64,000 nt of DNA from Paenibacillus sp. CAA11 (GCF_003060825.1 NZ_CP028922.1:4743001-4807000), one strand, 5' to 3'; numbered from the stretch's first letter, positions 1 to 9,288 are shown. Notes: generated by a model from the sequence alone, not told the origin. Translations and numbers: made by a program.

Positions 1-321
1 AAAACATGCGGCTCTTGCTGTGGGCTTATCGTATGCACGCACCGGACGGCATTTGAGCAAGTAGGTGACATAAACCGAGTCTATCTCTATCCCCGCTTCC
101 CTCAAACCCAGCTGGAGGGTTTCCCGGGTACCGCACAGAAATGAGTTCCCCTCCCGGTCCTCTCGTGCCCCCGGATTATCCAGAATTAGCATCAGCGGGG
201 CATTCGGGTTCCCCTCACCCCAGATGACGCGGTGTCTCTGCCTGGATAGTTCGCAAAGCTCACAGTGCTGAATACCCTTAGGGGTTTGTTCTTCTGGCAA
301 AATAACGAAGGAATGATCCAT
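1..321 (-). CDS. Uracil-DNA glycosylase superfamily protein, N-terminal 107 residues (runs off window)
   Basis: The reading frame starts with ATG at 321 and is still open at base 1, so the C-terminus is outside the window. An AAAGGAG box lies about 11 nt upstream. The visible part has the pattern of the 4Fe-4S uracil-DNA glycosylases (family 4/5): Cys20 and Cys23 (CELC), a GEGNP segment and Cys91 in LLKCRP. The family removes uracil from DNA to start base excision repair. The residues normally reading GEAPG in family 4 read LDNPG here (47-51), so activity may differ. Superfamily assignment is firm; substrate is uncertain. Confidence 0.8.
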   Translation of the reverse strand, partial: MDHSFVILPEEQTPKGIQHCELCELSRQRHRVIWGEGNPNAPLMLILDNPGAREDREGNSFLCGTRETLQLGLREAGIEIDSVYVTYLLKCRPVRAYDKPTARAACF

Positions 322-585
322 TATGGTGTCAGCAGCTCCTTTCTTGTAAGACGCAATGACTCCATTATGCCCATCCCGAATAAATATCTTGCCGTATGGG
401 GAATACCGTTGGTGTTCGGACCAAGAACATGATTATTAAACAATTATAAAACAATAATTAAATCATATTTATTAATAATTATTTATTGCAAAACAATAAA
501 TTATAGTTTAAATTTAGGCTCATCATGGTGGGAACCCTTTTCCTAAAGGGTGTTGTTCTGCTTATAGGTAAAGGGGGAAGCGCTA

Positions 586-1371
586 ATGAAAAGAAAACTC
601 TGGCACGCCCTGCAGCAGCTGGTTCGCTTCGGCTGGCAGCAGGCGCTGTCCTGCGTATTTCCCGTAGTGATCTTTGCCTCACTGGCGCTGACCAAGCTGA
701 TCCCCCTTCCATGGCTGCACCGTTATGACTGGCTGCTAATCATCTGTCTGGCCATGCAGGTAGGTATGCTGCGCTCCGGGCTTGAGACTCGTGACGAACT
801 GAAGGTGATCACCGTCTTTCACCTCATCGGCTTGGCCCTGGAAATGTTCAAGGTTCACATGGGATCTTGGTCTTACCCGGAGGAGGGCTGGACCAAGATT
901 AACGGAGTCCCTCTCTACAGCGGATTCATGTATGCCAGTGTGGCCAGTTACTTGTGCCAGGCCTGGCGGCGTCTCAAGGTAGATCTTGTTCACATGCCTC
1001 CGATCTGGCTCGTTGTCCCGCTGGCGGCTTCCATCTACCTGAATTTCTTCACCCACCATTACTGGATCGACATCCGCTGGTGGCTGTCCGCCCTGGTGGT
1101 GATCGTATTCTGGCGAACATGGGTCACCTATGAGGTGGGCCAGCGCTGCTACAAGATGCCGCTTGCCCTCTCCTTCGTGCTGATCGGCTTCTTCATCTGG
1201 ATTGCGGAGAATGTCGCTACCTTCTTCAACGCATGGGAGTACCCGGATCAATCTGAAACTTGGCATTTTGTCCATTTCAGTAAGGTCGGCTCCTGGCTTC
1301 TGCTTGTCATCGTTAGCTTTCTAATCGTTGCCGCGTTGAAGCAGGTTAAGAGGCAGCGGCCTCCCGGCTGA
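586..1371 (+). CDS. DUF817 family integral membrane protein (YoaT-like)
   Basis: This 261-residue protein has about seven hydrophobic segments and conserved aromatic and His residues (FFTHHYW, AENVATFFNAWEYP) matching my recollection of the DUF817 family, whose B. subtilis member is YoaT. Its function is unknown. The ATG follows an AAAGGGGG box about 8 nt upstream. The gene stands alone: a divergent glycosylase gene to the left, a convergent MetE-like gene to the right and a perfect palindrome between the latter two. An AT-rich tract (about 430-515) upstream may hold its promoter. Confidence 0.75.
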   Translation: MKRKLWHALQQLVRFGWQQALSCVFPVVIFASLALTKLIPLPWLHRYDWLLIICLAMQVGMLRSGLETRDELKVITVFHLIGLALEMFKVHMGSWSYPEEGWTKINGVPLYSGFMYASVASYLCQAWRRLKVDLVHMPPIWLVVPLAASIYLNFFTHHYWIDIRWWLSALVVIVFWRTWVTYEVGQRCYKMPLALSFVLIGFFIWIAENVATFFNAWEYPDQSETWHFVHFSKVGSWLLLVIVSFLIVAALKQVKRQRPPG

Positions 1372-1494
1372 GGGGGATAGAGGCAGGTGCAGCTGGCTGC
1401 TATTTCAAGACCTCCTAACATCCGCTGTGACACTTTGTTATACGATCAAGGCAACCGCTTTGCGGGCAATTGGCTAAAGCCGCTAACAAACCTA

Positions 1495-1524
1495 AAGCCG
1501 TACGGATGATCATCCGTACGGCTT
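1495..1524. terminator. Perfect 30-nt palindrome between convergent genes, probable bidirectional terminator
   Basis: Two 15-nt arms with no spacer form a perfect palindrome (AAGCCGTACGGATGA and its complement). It lies 124 nt after the DUF817 stop and 55 nt before the stop of the convergent MetE-like gene. The flanking T-tracts are short, so termination is likely but not certain. Confidence 0.55.
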
Positions 1525-1578
1525 ATCTATCGGCTGGCTCTATTATTGCCTCGCCTCGTCTTGCCTTAAGGCTATGGA

Positions 1579-2718
1579 TTATTTCCAGATCTCTTCAGCA
1601 ATTTCCTTAATAAAAGCAATTTTGCGCCATTGCTGCTCCTCAGTCAGGTGGTTGCCTTCTTCCGTGGAAGCAAAACCGCACTGCGGGCTCAGGCAAATCC
1701 GGTTCAGATCAACGTATTGCTTCGCTTCCTCGATGCGCTTCAGAATATCTTCCTTGTTCTCCAATTCGCCAAATTTGGAAGAGAACAGACCGAGCACAAC
1801 CTGCTGATTGTCCTTCAGGAAGCGGAGCGGCTTGAAATCGCCGGCCCGTTCGGTATCAAACTCCAGATAGAAGCCGGAGTAGTTATCGATGCTCAGAAGC
1901 GTCTGTGCGATCGGCTCATAGCCTCCGCCTACCCCTGCATAAGTGGAAACATAGTTGCCTCGGCATACATGTGTCGTGACAACAAGATCGTCCGGCAATC
2001 CGGATACAACCGCCTCATTCAGCTTCGCGAACTCCTTCGCGTATTCGGCTACACTTACACCGGCCTTCTCCATAATAGCCATGAACTGCTCGTCGCACAG
2101 CGCTCCCCATGTGCAATCATCAATTTGGAGGCTGCGGCAGCCTGCATCATAGAGGGCAAGAATTACGGCTTTGTACGCTTTGACGATATCCGACAGAAGC
2201 TCTTCCCGATCCGGGTAGATCGCCTTTGTGCTATCCTGGTTCTCGGCCCGGTCCAGTTCAAAGAGGAACTGTGCCGCCGCAGGAATTGACTGGCGTGCAA
2301 CAACGCCCTCGCCTGCAGCTCCTTTTAAAAAGGTATAATGCGATACGAACGGATGGCTGCTGTAGCCGATTTTGCCAGTCAGGCGGGCTGTCTCAGGTCT
2401 CGACTCCGCGCCGTTGAACCGGTAGCCTTGATCAATGATGGTCCGCTTCACCCCATCCAGTCCCCAGAAAAAGTCGAGGTGCCACCAGGAGCGGCGGAAT
2501 TCGCCGTCCGTTACAGCTTGAAGGCCAACCTCTTTTTGCTTCTGGACAAGCTTAACGATTTCTGCGTTCTCTACTTCTTTCAATTGTTCGGCGGTAATTT
2601 CGCCATTCTGGAATTTCAATCTAGCCTCTTTCAGCTCGCGAGGACGCAAAAAGCTGCCAACGATATCATATCGAAACGGAGTAACGGTGCGATGTTTAGG
2701 TTCGGCTTGTGTGCTCAT
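1579..2718 (-). CDS. Cobalamin-independent methionine synthase C-terminal-like methyltransferase (YxjG/YxjH type)
   Basis: This 379-residue single-domain protein matches the C-terminal catalytic barrel of MetE. The zinc-ligand pattern is present: His and Cys in THVCRGN and a late Cys in SPQCGFAS. Members transfer a methyl group to homocysteine or a related thiol; YxjG/YxjH in B. subtilis are the short form. I chose the ATG at 2718 because AGGAG lies 8 nt before it; an in-frame start 15 codons upstream has no such site. No S-box leader was seen, but repeated TATAGC boxes lie just upstream. Confidence 0.82.
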   Translation of the reverse strand: MSTQAEPKHRTVTPFRYDIVGSFLRPRELKEARLKFQNGEITAEQLKEVENAEIVKLVQKQKEVGLQAVTDGEFRRSWWHLDFFWGLDGVKRTIIDQGYRFNGAESRPETARLTGKIGYSSHPFVSHYTFLKGAAGEGVVARQSIPAAAQFLFELDRAENQDSTKAIYPDREELLSDIVKAYKAVILALYDAGCRSLQIDDCTWGALCDEQFMAIMEKAGVSVAEYAKEFAKLNEAVVSGLPDDLVVTTHVCRGNYVSTYAGVGGGYEPIAQTLLSIDNYSGFYLEFDTERAGDFKPLRFLKDNQQVVLGLFSSKFGELENKEDILKRIEEAKQYVDLNRICLSPQCGFASTEEGNHLTEEQQWRKIAFIKEIAEEIWK

Positions 2719-2770
2719 TCGGTAATCTCCTCGGAAATTCATTTTAAAAACACTATAGCACATCCTACTT

Positions 2771-2822
2771 GCTATAACGTTCTATGAATGAGTTATAGCT
2801 GGATATAGCCAATAGCTATAAC
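2771..2822 (-). promoter_or_regulatory. Three phased GCTATAAC/GTTATAGC boxes upstream of the MetE-like gene
   Basis: GCTATAAC occurs at 2771-2778 and 2815-2822 and its inverse GTTATAGC at 2792-2799, with 21-23 nt between box starts. Further TATAGC matches lie at 2754-2759 and 2804-2809. Two-helical-turn spacing of inverted copies resembles an operator for a dimeric activator such as a LysR-type regulator. The regulator is not in the window. Confidence 0.5.
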
Positions 2823-2945
2823 TAGTGGGATTTCAATGACACGAATCTCCTTTCAACTGAACCTCCAGGGATAGAAGTAATTTCACCAAGAGCTGAGGTG
2901 GATGGATAAGGAATGCTATGGATCACAAGTGAATTGCTTTGCCTA

Positions 2946-4208
2946 TTAAACAACCTGATACTTGCGAAAGCCCCGGTACGCAAACGGGACAACGAGGAGC
3001 GCAACCAAGACAGCGACGGCTCCGATCATGTACGGCTGCGGAACTCGCCAGCCGAAGAGATGGTAAAGCTCATAACCCCGAAAGGCATCGATGTTTCTCA
3101 CTTGTTTACCAGGAAGGAGAGCGAGCAGATGATTGAAGAGCCGACTCGTCTTGCTTTCGGAGATGAACATCGGTCCGAACAAGAGAACAACCGTGCAGAC
3201 AATAACCGAAAAGGGCGACTTCATCCGAGAGGAGAACAGCAGCGTCAATCCGGTCATCATAAGACTGCCCAGATAGCCGAGTAGAGACAACCACAGATAA
3301 GTCTCCAGGGCGGTAAGCGGAAATGGCGAGAGTAGGTAACTTCGGCCTACCGTTTGCAGAGAGGCATTCCAACCCGAAACTCCGTATACGGCAAATACGG
3401 ACGCGGTAAAGGCAAGCCAGCCGAACAGAAACATCCCGGTTGCAAAGGTAAAAGCCGCCTTCAGCTTGGCGTAAATAGCTTTGCCTCGTCCGTGGCGCGT
3501 CGAGAGCACGATGGCTGCTACGCCGGTCTGGTATTCGGAGGCAAATACAGGAGCGGTGCAGACGCAGATCACGAACGTGGCGATCATGAAGATGAAGGAA
3601 GAATTTCTAAAAAGAGTCTGCCAACCCCCGGTGTAGTCTACCCGGAAGGGGGTGCTTATCTTCGCATTCATGTTCTCATAGTACACTTTGTCTGCTGCGG
3701 AATAATTGCCGTAGGCATAATCCTTGCTGAGATAAGCACGAACCCGCTCCATCCGCTTTTCATAGAAGTGATTTAGACTTTCTGGCGATAGGTTGTCGAC
3801 GATGTAGTAATTATGTTGACCAAAGGGGGAATATACTTCGCGAATGAAGTCGAGTATGAAATCGTACGGATAAACCTTATAGAATGCTTCATCTGTAAGT
3901 ACCCTTCCCCCGATATCGGGACGATAGACACCCAGATTGGCGGGATCATCACGAATGGCACGAAAGCCCTGGAGCGCATTTTCAAATACCTTCGGCGTAA
4001 GCGGGCCTGCGAAAGCTTGGACATGCTTCTTCTCCAGGGGAATGACTGCCATTCCATTCACTTCCCCATGATTATCGTATGAAGGTCCATCCTGAAGGGC
4101 TTCAACCACGGAGCCGTACAGAGCGAACAATAGCATCGCGAGCAAGCCAAACAAGGCAGATTTGCGTCGCATTAGCTTGCGGAGTTCAAATTGGGTTAAA
4201 GCACTCAT
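2946..4208 (-). CDS. ABC-2 type transporter permease
   Basis: A 420-residue membrane protein with an N-terminal TM helix, a roughly 150-residue extracytoplasmic region and then five or six clustered C-terminal TM helices, as in ABC-2 exporter permeases. Its ATG overlaps the stop of the ATPase gene upstream by 4 nt (4205-4208), so the two are translationally coupled. It is the last gene of an operon that begins with an ECF sigma factor. The substrate cannot be read from the sequence. Confidence 0.8.
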   Translation of the reverse strand: MSALTQFELRKLMRRKSALFGLLAMLLFALYGSVVEALQDGPSYDNHGEVNGMAVIPLEKKHVQAFAGPLTPKVFENALQGFRAIRDDPANLGVYRPDIGGRVLTDEAFYKVYPYDFILDFIREVYSPFGQHNYYIVDNLSPESLNHFYEKRMERVRAYLSKDYAYGNYSAADKVYYENMNAKISTPFRVDYTGGWQTLFRNSSFIFMIATFVICVCTAPVFASEYQTGVAAIVLSTRHGRGKAIYAKLKAAFTFATGMFLFGWLAFTASVFAVYGVSGWNASLQTVGRSYLLSPFPLTALETYLWLSLLGYLGSLMMTGLTLLFSSRMKSPFSVIVCTVVLLFGPMFISESKTSRLFNHLLALLPGKQVRNIDAFRGYELYHLFGWRVPQPYMIGAVAVLVALLVVPFAYRGFRKYQVV

Positions 4209-5104
4209 AAGTGAGCCTCCCTCTGTCCAAGAGATGGAACGGCAGAGTCGCTGAAATGATACAAGTACAGATCTTCCAGGGTAGGGACGGCAGGCGTTGC
4301 ATCTGCCGCAGGCTGCGAAGCCGAGATAACACGCAGTTCGACATAGGGGCCGTCATGCTTCAGATTACTGATCACAACGTCGCCTCCTACCCGCTCCACT
4401 TCGTCTGGTGTAAGTCGGTAGTTCCAGACGCAACCTACCATTGAGGAGGTTAATTCCTGTGCGGTACCGCTCATGAGGAAGCGGCCTTTCTTCATGATGA
4501 GGATCTGATCGGCGATGGATTCGACATCGGGTACGATATGCGTGGAGAGAAGAATAATCTTATCCTTCGCCAGATTGGCGATCATGTTGCGGAAGCGAAC
4601 CCGTTCCTTCGGATCAAGTCCGGCTGTCGGTTCGTCCAGCACGAGGATGCGGGGATCATTCAGCAGCGCCTGGGCGATGCCGAGGCGCTGTTTCATGCCG
4701 CCGGAGAAGGTGCGGATTTTCTTGCGGGCCGACTCCGTCAAGGCTACCTGTTCCAGTAGCTCCCGGCTCTTGCGTTTGGCTGCGGTGTTTGACAGTCCCT
4801 TGAGGGCTGCGACATATAGCAGGAATTCCTCGGCAGAGAAATTGGGATAATACCCGAAATCTTGAGGCAGATACCCGAGCAGGTTCCGGTATCGTTCACC
4901 AAGCGCGGCAATGTCCTGTCCGTCCAGGCTTACCCGTCCGGACGTCGGATTCAGAATGCCGCATATCATGCGCATGAGCGTGGTCTTCCCCGCTCCATTA
5001 GCGCCGAGCAGGCCATAGACTCCTGTGTGCATTCGGGCGGATACGCCGTCAACGGCAGTGAAGCCGGTAAATCGTTTGCTGATATCTTCAAGTGTGAGTT
5101 CCAA
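4205..5104 (-). CDS. ABC transporter ATP-binding protein
   Basis: A 299-residue ATPase with Walker A GANGAGKTT (34-42), signature FSGGMKQR (133-140) and Walker B ILVLDEP (153-159) followed by the D-loop region. The roughly 90-residue C-terminal extension is typical of DrrA/CcmA-like exporter ATPases. It energises the permease encoded by the overlapping downstream gene. The order sigma factor, membrane protein, ATPase, permease resembles the B. subtilis sigY-yxl operon, which suggests export linked to envelope stress. Confidence 0.88.
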   Translation of the reverse strand: MELTLEDISKRFTGFTAVDGVSARMHTGVYGLLGANGAGKTTLMRMICGILNPTSGRVSLDGQDIAALGERYRNLLGYLPQDFGYYPNFSAEEFLLYVAALKGLSNTAAKRKSRELLEQVALTESARKKIRTFSGGMKQRLGIAQALLNDPRILVLDEPTAGLDPKERVRFRNMIANLAKDKIILLSTHIVPDVESIADQILIMKKGRFLMSGTAQELTSSMVGCVWNYRLTPDEVERVGGDVVISNLKHDGPYVELRVISASQPAADATPAVPTLEDLYLYHFSDSAVPSLGQREAHL

Positions 5105-5132
5105 CGGATAAAGCCTCCTTTGTATAAGCGGG

Positions 5133-5939
5133 CTACAACGAGCTAACGAATTCCATTCGACGGCAGGTATTCAGCAGCTTGTGCAGCTCGCGAATCAACG
5201 CGAGCAAGGATAGTAGCAGCACGCCCACCCATAGACCGGTGGAGGAGCTTTCATAGACCAGAGCGTTCAGCCCAGTCTGGTTCTCAGTCCGTAAGGTGCA
5301 GGCGATTTGCAAAGCCAGGAGGAGCAGGATATACGCGGTACAGGCGAAGCCTTTATCCCGGATACGAGAACAATTGAGCAGCCATAGACAGCCGACGCAG
5401 GCCACCGTAAACGGGGTAAACAGGTAGAGCAGCATGCGGCCCAGCTCCTGCCCCCACTCAAGGCTGAACATCCCGGCGAGAATGCCAAGTCCTGCGATGT
5501 CGATAAGCGCAAGCAGACTCAGGCGGACTAAGAACAATCGTTCCAGGGAGTACAGGGTACTCATCTCAAGCTCCAGCATTCGACTGCCGATAGAGCGAGT
5601 AAGAGCTTGGATTCCAATGAGCACGAGCAGCGGTGCGGCAGTGGAGAACAAAGCAAGCAGCTGCAAGCGACCGCCGGATGAAGCTCCGGGAATCTGGTGA
5701 ATCAGTACAGCAGTAATCACGAGGACCGCCACATGGAGGAGCCACACTCGCATTCCGATAAAGCGCAGCTGACGAATGTAAAATTGCTTAAACGAGATGC
5801 GTCGCCCTTCGTCTCGCTGTATGCTCTCTTCCAGGATCAGACGGGAACGTTTAATGGTTTCCGCGATCCGTTCCGGGTCATGGCCGGGAACAGGAGGGAG
5901 CGGGAGGCTGGCGGGCAGATGGCTTTTCCGATGCTTCAT
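5133..5939 (-). CDS. Uncharacterised membrane protein between ECF sigma factor and ABC exporter
   Basis: I do not recognise a named family. The 268 residues comprise a soluble, charged N-terminus of about 60 residues with a Pro-rich start (PASLPLPPVPGHD) and about six TM helices. Its ATG begins one base after the sigma-factor stop codon, so the two are co-translated. That position and the cytoplasmic N-terminus make an anti-sigma or sensor role plausible, but no known anti-sigma motif was seen. Confidence 0.6.
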   Translation of the reverse strand: MKHRKSHLPASLPLPPVPGHDPERIAETIKRSRLILEESIQRDEGRRISFKQFYIRQLRFIGMRVWLLHVAVLVITAVLIHQIPGASSGGRLQLLALFSTAAPLLVLIGIQALTRSIGSRMLELEMSTLYSLERLFLVRLSLLALIDIAGLGILAGMFSLEWGQELGRMLLYLFTPFTVACVGCLWLLNCSRIRDKGFACTAYILLLLALQIACTLRTENQTGLNALVYESSSTGLWVGVLLLSLLALIRELHKLLNTCRRMEFVSSL

Positions 5940-5940
5940 C

Positions 5941-6477
5941 TTAGGATTCTTCCTCCTTGTGCATGATCTTCTTCAGGGCGGCCAGTCCACGCTTCACTCG
6001 GTATTGCGCGGTGTAGAGGGTTACGCCCGTAATGTCGGCAATTTCTCGGAAGCGCAGCCCGTAGCTATAGCGCAGGATGACCGCTTCCTGCAGCTCGTCC
6101 GGTAGATGGGTCAGCCACCGCACGAGCTCACGGCTCTGCCAATCCCGTTCTGCCGTTTCCTCGGCTGAAGGCGCTGTTCCGAGAGCCGTCTCGGCGATTT
6201 GGTCCAGCGCGATCTGGGGCAGTCCCTTGCGGGCATCGCTCACGAGCCTGCGGGCAATCGTATACAGATAGGCCCGGCATTTGCCGGTATGGATGTAGCG
6301 ATCCAGGGAACGAAAGAAACGATAGAATGTTTCCTGAGTGAGATCCTGCGCCAATGCCGCATTAGCGGTTTTCCAATAGCAGTACCGACTGATGCTGTCA
6401 TAATGGCGTTCGATCAATTGGTTCAGTGCTTCCAAGTCCCCGTCATGAATCCGTTTGAGCAGTTCGGCATCGTCCAA
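5941..6477 (-). CDS. ECF-type RNA polymerase sigma factor
   Basis: Region 2 is recognisable (DLTQETFYRFFRSLDRYI) and region 4 carries the helix-turn-helix (LRFREIADITGVTLYTAQYRVKRG), giving the two-domain ECF layout. I place the start at a TTG (6477) with AAGGAG about 8 nt upstream (178 residues). The frame can be extended to a TTG at 6519 (192 residues), but no ribosome site precedes that codon. The gene heads the operon with the membrane protein and ABC exporter and probably activates its own promoter. Confidence 0.82.
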   Translation of the reverse strand: MDDAELLKRIHDGDLEALNQLIERHYDSISRYCYWKTANAALAQDLTQETFYRFFRSLDRYIHTGKCRAYLYTIARRLVSDARKGLPQIALDQIAETALGTAPSAEETAERDWQSRELVRWLTHLPDELQEAVILRYSYGLRFREIADITGVTLYTAQYRVKRGLAALKKIMHKEEES

Positions 6478-6636
6478 GGGTTCTTCTCCTTCCACTTGGT
6501 ATAACTGGGCAAAGCTCAATTTTGAGAAGATTAGATGTGTCTATATTGTGAATACCACAACGAGAGTGTAAGGGCCGTGGGGCTGCTCATTCTATTTTGC
6601 AACAGATAGGAATGTAGAGACTGTGAATTTAAATGA

Positions 6637-6697
6637 AAAAGAGGCCGTTCCTAAGGTCATCTGTGACGACTTTGGAACAGCCTCTTTTGTTTTTTTC
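6637..6697 (-). terminator. Bidirectional intrinsic terminator
   Basis: Arms AAAAGAGGCCGTTCC (6637-6651) and GGAACAGCCTCTTTT (6674-6688) pair with one mismatch. T-runs follow in both directions. It ends the aminotransferase transcript on the minus strand, upstream of the sigma-factor operon. Confidence 0.8.
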
Positions 6698-6738
6698 CTA
6701 AGCAAGAGCGCCTTTACGGTTCACCTCAGGAAATAATT

Positions 6739-7917
6739 CTATTTTCCTACATTGCCTAAAACCTCAGACAGACGCATCATTCCGAGCTTTAATTTATCAG
6801 GTGTAGAATGAGTAAAGTTCAGACGGAACGTATTTTCTTGAGGGTTTGCAACATAAAAAGGTGCTCCTGGAACATAAGCCACACCATGTCTCACGGCTTC
6901 AGGAAGCAACCCTGTCATGTCTAGTTGTTTATCCGCCTTGACCCAGAAGAACATTCCCCCCTTTGGTTCTGTAAAGCTAAACCCTTCTAGATTATTTAAA
7001 TAATCGCGCATCACAATCATGCGCTGATAATATTCCCGGCGAAGAAGGGCAATATGGCTGTTTAGATCGAAATCACGCATCAGAAAATATAGAGCTTGCT
7101 GATCTATAGAACTTGAATGAAGATCAGATGATTGCTTGGCCTGCGCCATCATGCCGATAACCTCTTTAGGCCCTGTGATCCAACCACAGCGAAGAGCGGG
7201 AACCACGGTTTTAGAAAATGTACTTGTGTACAATACATGAGTTCGTTCCTGATCCAAGCTGGCAAGGGATGGGTAGGTTTCCCCCTCGTCGAACTGAATT
7301 TCACCATACGGGTCATCCTCAAAAACCAGAACGTTATATTTTTTGGCCAATTCAACTAAGGCTGTTCTGCGCTCCAGACTCCACACCTTACCTTCAGGAT
7401 TCGAAAAAGTAGGAACCACATAGATGAATTTGGGCTTCAACGTCTGAATTTTATGTTCTAAATCCTGCGGATCCATGCCGTATTCGTCCCCTTGAACAGA
7501 GTATACCTGTCCTTCATAGGCTTTAAATACCTGCAAGGCTGCTAGATAAGTAGGGTCTTCAGTCAGCACGATATCATTAGGTGAAAGCATGATTTTACTA
7601 AAAAGGTCGATCGCCTGCTGCGATCCTGTCGTCATCATGATGGCTTCCGGATCAGAGTGAATCCCCTTCGTCTTCATTCTTTCTTGGAGCAAGCCACGCA
7701 GGGGCAGAAAACCCTCCGTAACCCCATATTGCAATGCACCCGTACCCGATGCAAAGACCTTCTCATAAGCTAACCGAACTTGTTCTACAGGAAAGAATTC
7801 CTCAGAAGGAAGCCCGCCGGCAAAAGAAATGACATTTCCTTGCTGAGTCACAGCTAAAATATCTCGAACGGCTGAAGATGTAAAATTTCTAGTTCTGTCT
7901 GCAAAATGATAATTCAC
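6739..7917 (-). CDS. PLP-dependent aminotransferase, class I/II (2-aminoadipate aminotransferase-like)
   Basis: The 392-residue protein shows the fold-type I landmarks: an N-terminal FAGGLPSEEFFP segment, TGSQQAIDL, NPEGKVW, the cofactor-contacting FEDDPYGEI and the Schiff-base lysine region TSTFSKT. This subgroup transfers amino groups between amino acids and 2-oxoacids. The start is GTG at 7917 with AGGGGG about 9 nt upstream. The gene is monocistronic, with a terminator downstream. The substrate (aromatic, branched-chain or aminoadipate) cannot be decided here. Confidence 0.85.
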   Translation of the reverse strand: MNYHFADRTRNFTSSAVRDILAVTQQGNVISFAGGLPSEEFFPVEQVRLAYEKVFASGTGALQYGVTEGFLPLRGLLQERMKTKGIHSDPEAIMMTTGSQQAIDLFSKIMLSPNDIVLTEDPTYLAALQVFKAYEGQVYSVQGDEYGMDPQDLEHKIQTLKPKFIYVVPTFSNPEGKVWSLERRTALVELAKKYNVLVFEDDPYGEIQFDEGETYPSLASLDQERTHVLYTSTFSKTVVPALRCGWITGPKEVIGMMAQAKQSSDLHSSSIDQQALYFLMRDFDLNSHIALLRREYYQRMIVMRDYLNNLEGFSFTEPKGGMFFWVKADKQLDMTGLLPEAVRHGVAYVPGAPFYVANPQENTFRLNFTHSTPDKLKLGMMRLSEVLGNVGK

Positions 7918-8172
7918 GATTTCTTCCCCCTAATTATTTGTAGATCTAGTAGACTTGCTAGCGGCCTAAATAATAACGGGAAAAAGCCGTTGATCCTTCA
8001 ACTAGATTTGACTCATCATAACACGTGCAAAAAAAGCCACACAATATTAAAATTGCATGGCAAACAAGATTAGCGCTCTCATTTAGGGGGGATTTCCCTA
8101 TTATTCCGAGGACTAAAACAAGCTGAAAGGGTACACTGCGGCACCTGCTTTCAATAGATGAGCATAGCTTCA

Positions 8173-9288
8173 TTAAGCCCTGCTGATGTAAAATGACTCA
8201 AATTCGGCAACAGAGCCAAACCGGTTCAGAGGCACACCTTCTGCTTTCAGGTGATTCTCCAACTTTTCTATAAGCTGCAGAACGGCTAACCGCAACGGTT
8301 CAAAGTCTGTCTGATCCAGCAGCGCGACAAGATCCGGATATCCGTAACGAACATAAAGTTCTCGATGCTCGCCTAAGTCAGCAATCCCCGGCCAGCGCCC
8401 TTTTTCCGCCGCATACAGAGTTCGGGCTATCCCGTCTTGTAAGCGAATAGCAACGAAAAACGCTGTTTCGTAATGACCTTTCTCGCACGCGGTTAGAAGT
8501 TTGTTCATCATCCCCAATTCCTCTTCAAAGTACCCCTTCATCCACCTTTTATAAGAGCGAGTTTCCACTTGACTGCTTTGTCGCTCTGATATAAGGCCAA
8601 GTGTATCTGCAATCAGTTTCTCGCATGCTGACATGATTTCACTCGGAGTAACGCTGAACATAATGGTATCAAGATAATGATCCAGTTGGTCCGGCTTGAT
8701 GGGGAGATTTCTGACTTGCTCACGATAGTGGCCCCACATGCGCTTATAGTAGGTTTGGTTCAAGAACCCAAGAGACTTGAAGATGTCTGTCACAATCTCA
8801 TAAGCCTGGGTTCGACAATAGGATAGCTCCTTGGAGCTTTCAGCAAGCCGCATTTTAGCCATGCCGGCAAGGCAATCCTTCAGTACTGATTCGGCTTTGC
8901 CGATCAAATCAGGCGCTCTCGACTCGCTGCCCATGTTGGAAATGGTCTCCCGAAGCCCCATGAACCTCGCAAGATCATCTTCCGACCGAACATATAACAG
9001 CTCACAGTCTGCTATGATCGTCGTATTCCACTCCTCAGATGCTGCCATTCCCTCAGCACGCTCCCACCCAATCGGCCAGAAATCAAAACTGATGCCATCG
9101 ATAATAAACTGGCACTCCACTTGTCTTCCTCTAGCCGTGGCCGGAATGAAGAAGAAGTCCAAATCCGAGCGTTCCGTCGCTCGCCCCTGCAAATAGGATC
9201 CGTAATATCCGACAATAGCGACATCTTGAGGGTAGTGGGTTCTAATGTGTTTTACAATAATGTCAGCTACAGCAAAAACATCAACCAT
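8173..9288 (-). CDS. Nucleotidyltransferase-domain protein (kanamycin-nucleotidyltransferase-like)
   Basis: The N-terminus has the polymerase-beta-type signature GSYLQGRATERSDLDFFF, in which GS and the D-x-D acidic pair bind metal and nucleotide. The remaining 250 or so residues are helical, as in KNTase-type and other antibiotic nucleotidyltransferases. The total is 371 residues. Another nucleotidyltransferase gene follows about 110 nt upstream on the same strand. The true substrate is unknown; aminoglycoside modification is a family-level guess. Confidence 0.7.
   Translation of the reverse strand: MVDVFAVADIIVKHIRTHYPQDVAIVGYYGSYLQGRATERSDLDFFFIPATARGRQVECQFIIDGISFDFWPIGWERAEGMAASEEWNTTIIADCELLYVRSEDDLARFMGLRETISNMGSESRAPDLIGKAESVLKDCLAGMAKMRLAESSKELSYCRTQAYEIVTDIFKSLGFLNQTYYKRMWGHYREQVRNLPIKPDQLDHYLDTIMFSVTPSEIMSACEKLIADTLGLISERQSSQVETRSYKRWMKGYFEEELGMMNKLLTACEKGHYETAFFVAIRLQDGIARTLYAAEKGRWPGIADLGEHRELYVRYGYPDLVALLDQTDFEPLRLAVLQLIEKLENHLKAEGVPLNRFGSVAEFESFYISRA

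Noticed and set aside
736-1275. Long minus-strand frame opposite the DUF817 gene
   Set aside because: Composition is that of an antisense shadow, with no ribosome site and no family resemblance; the plus-strand gene explains the region.
7958-8173. Minus-strand 71-codon frame between aminotransferase and nucleotidyltransferase
   Set aside because: Cys-rich with no similarity and no ribosome site; it covers the probable aminotransferase promoter and leader.
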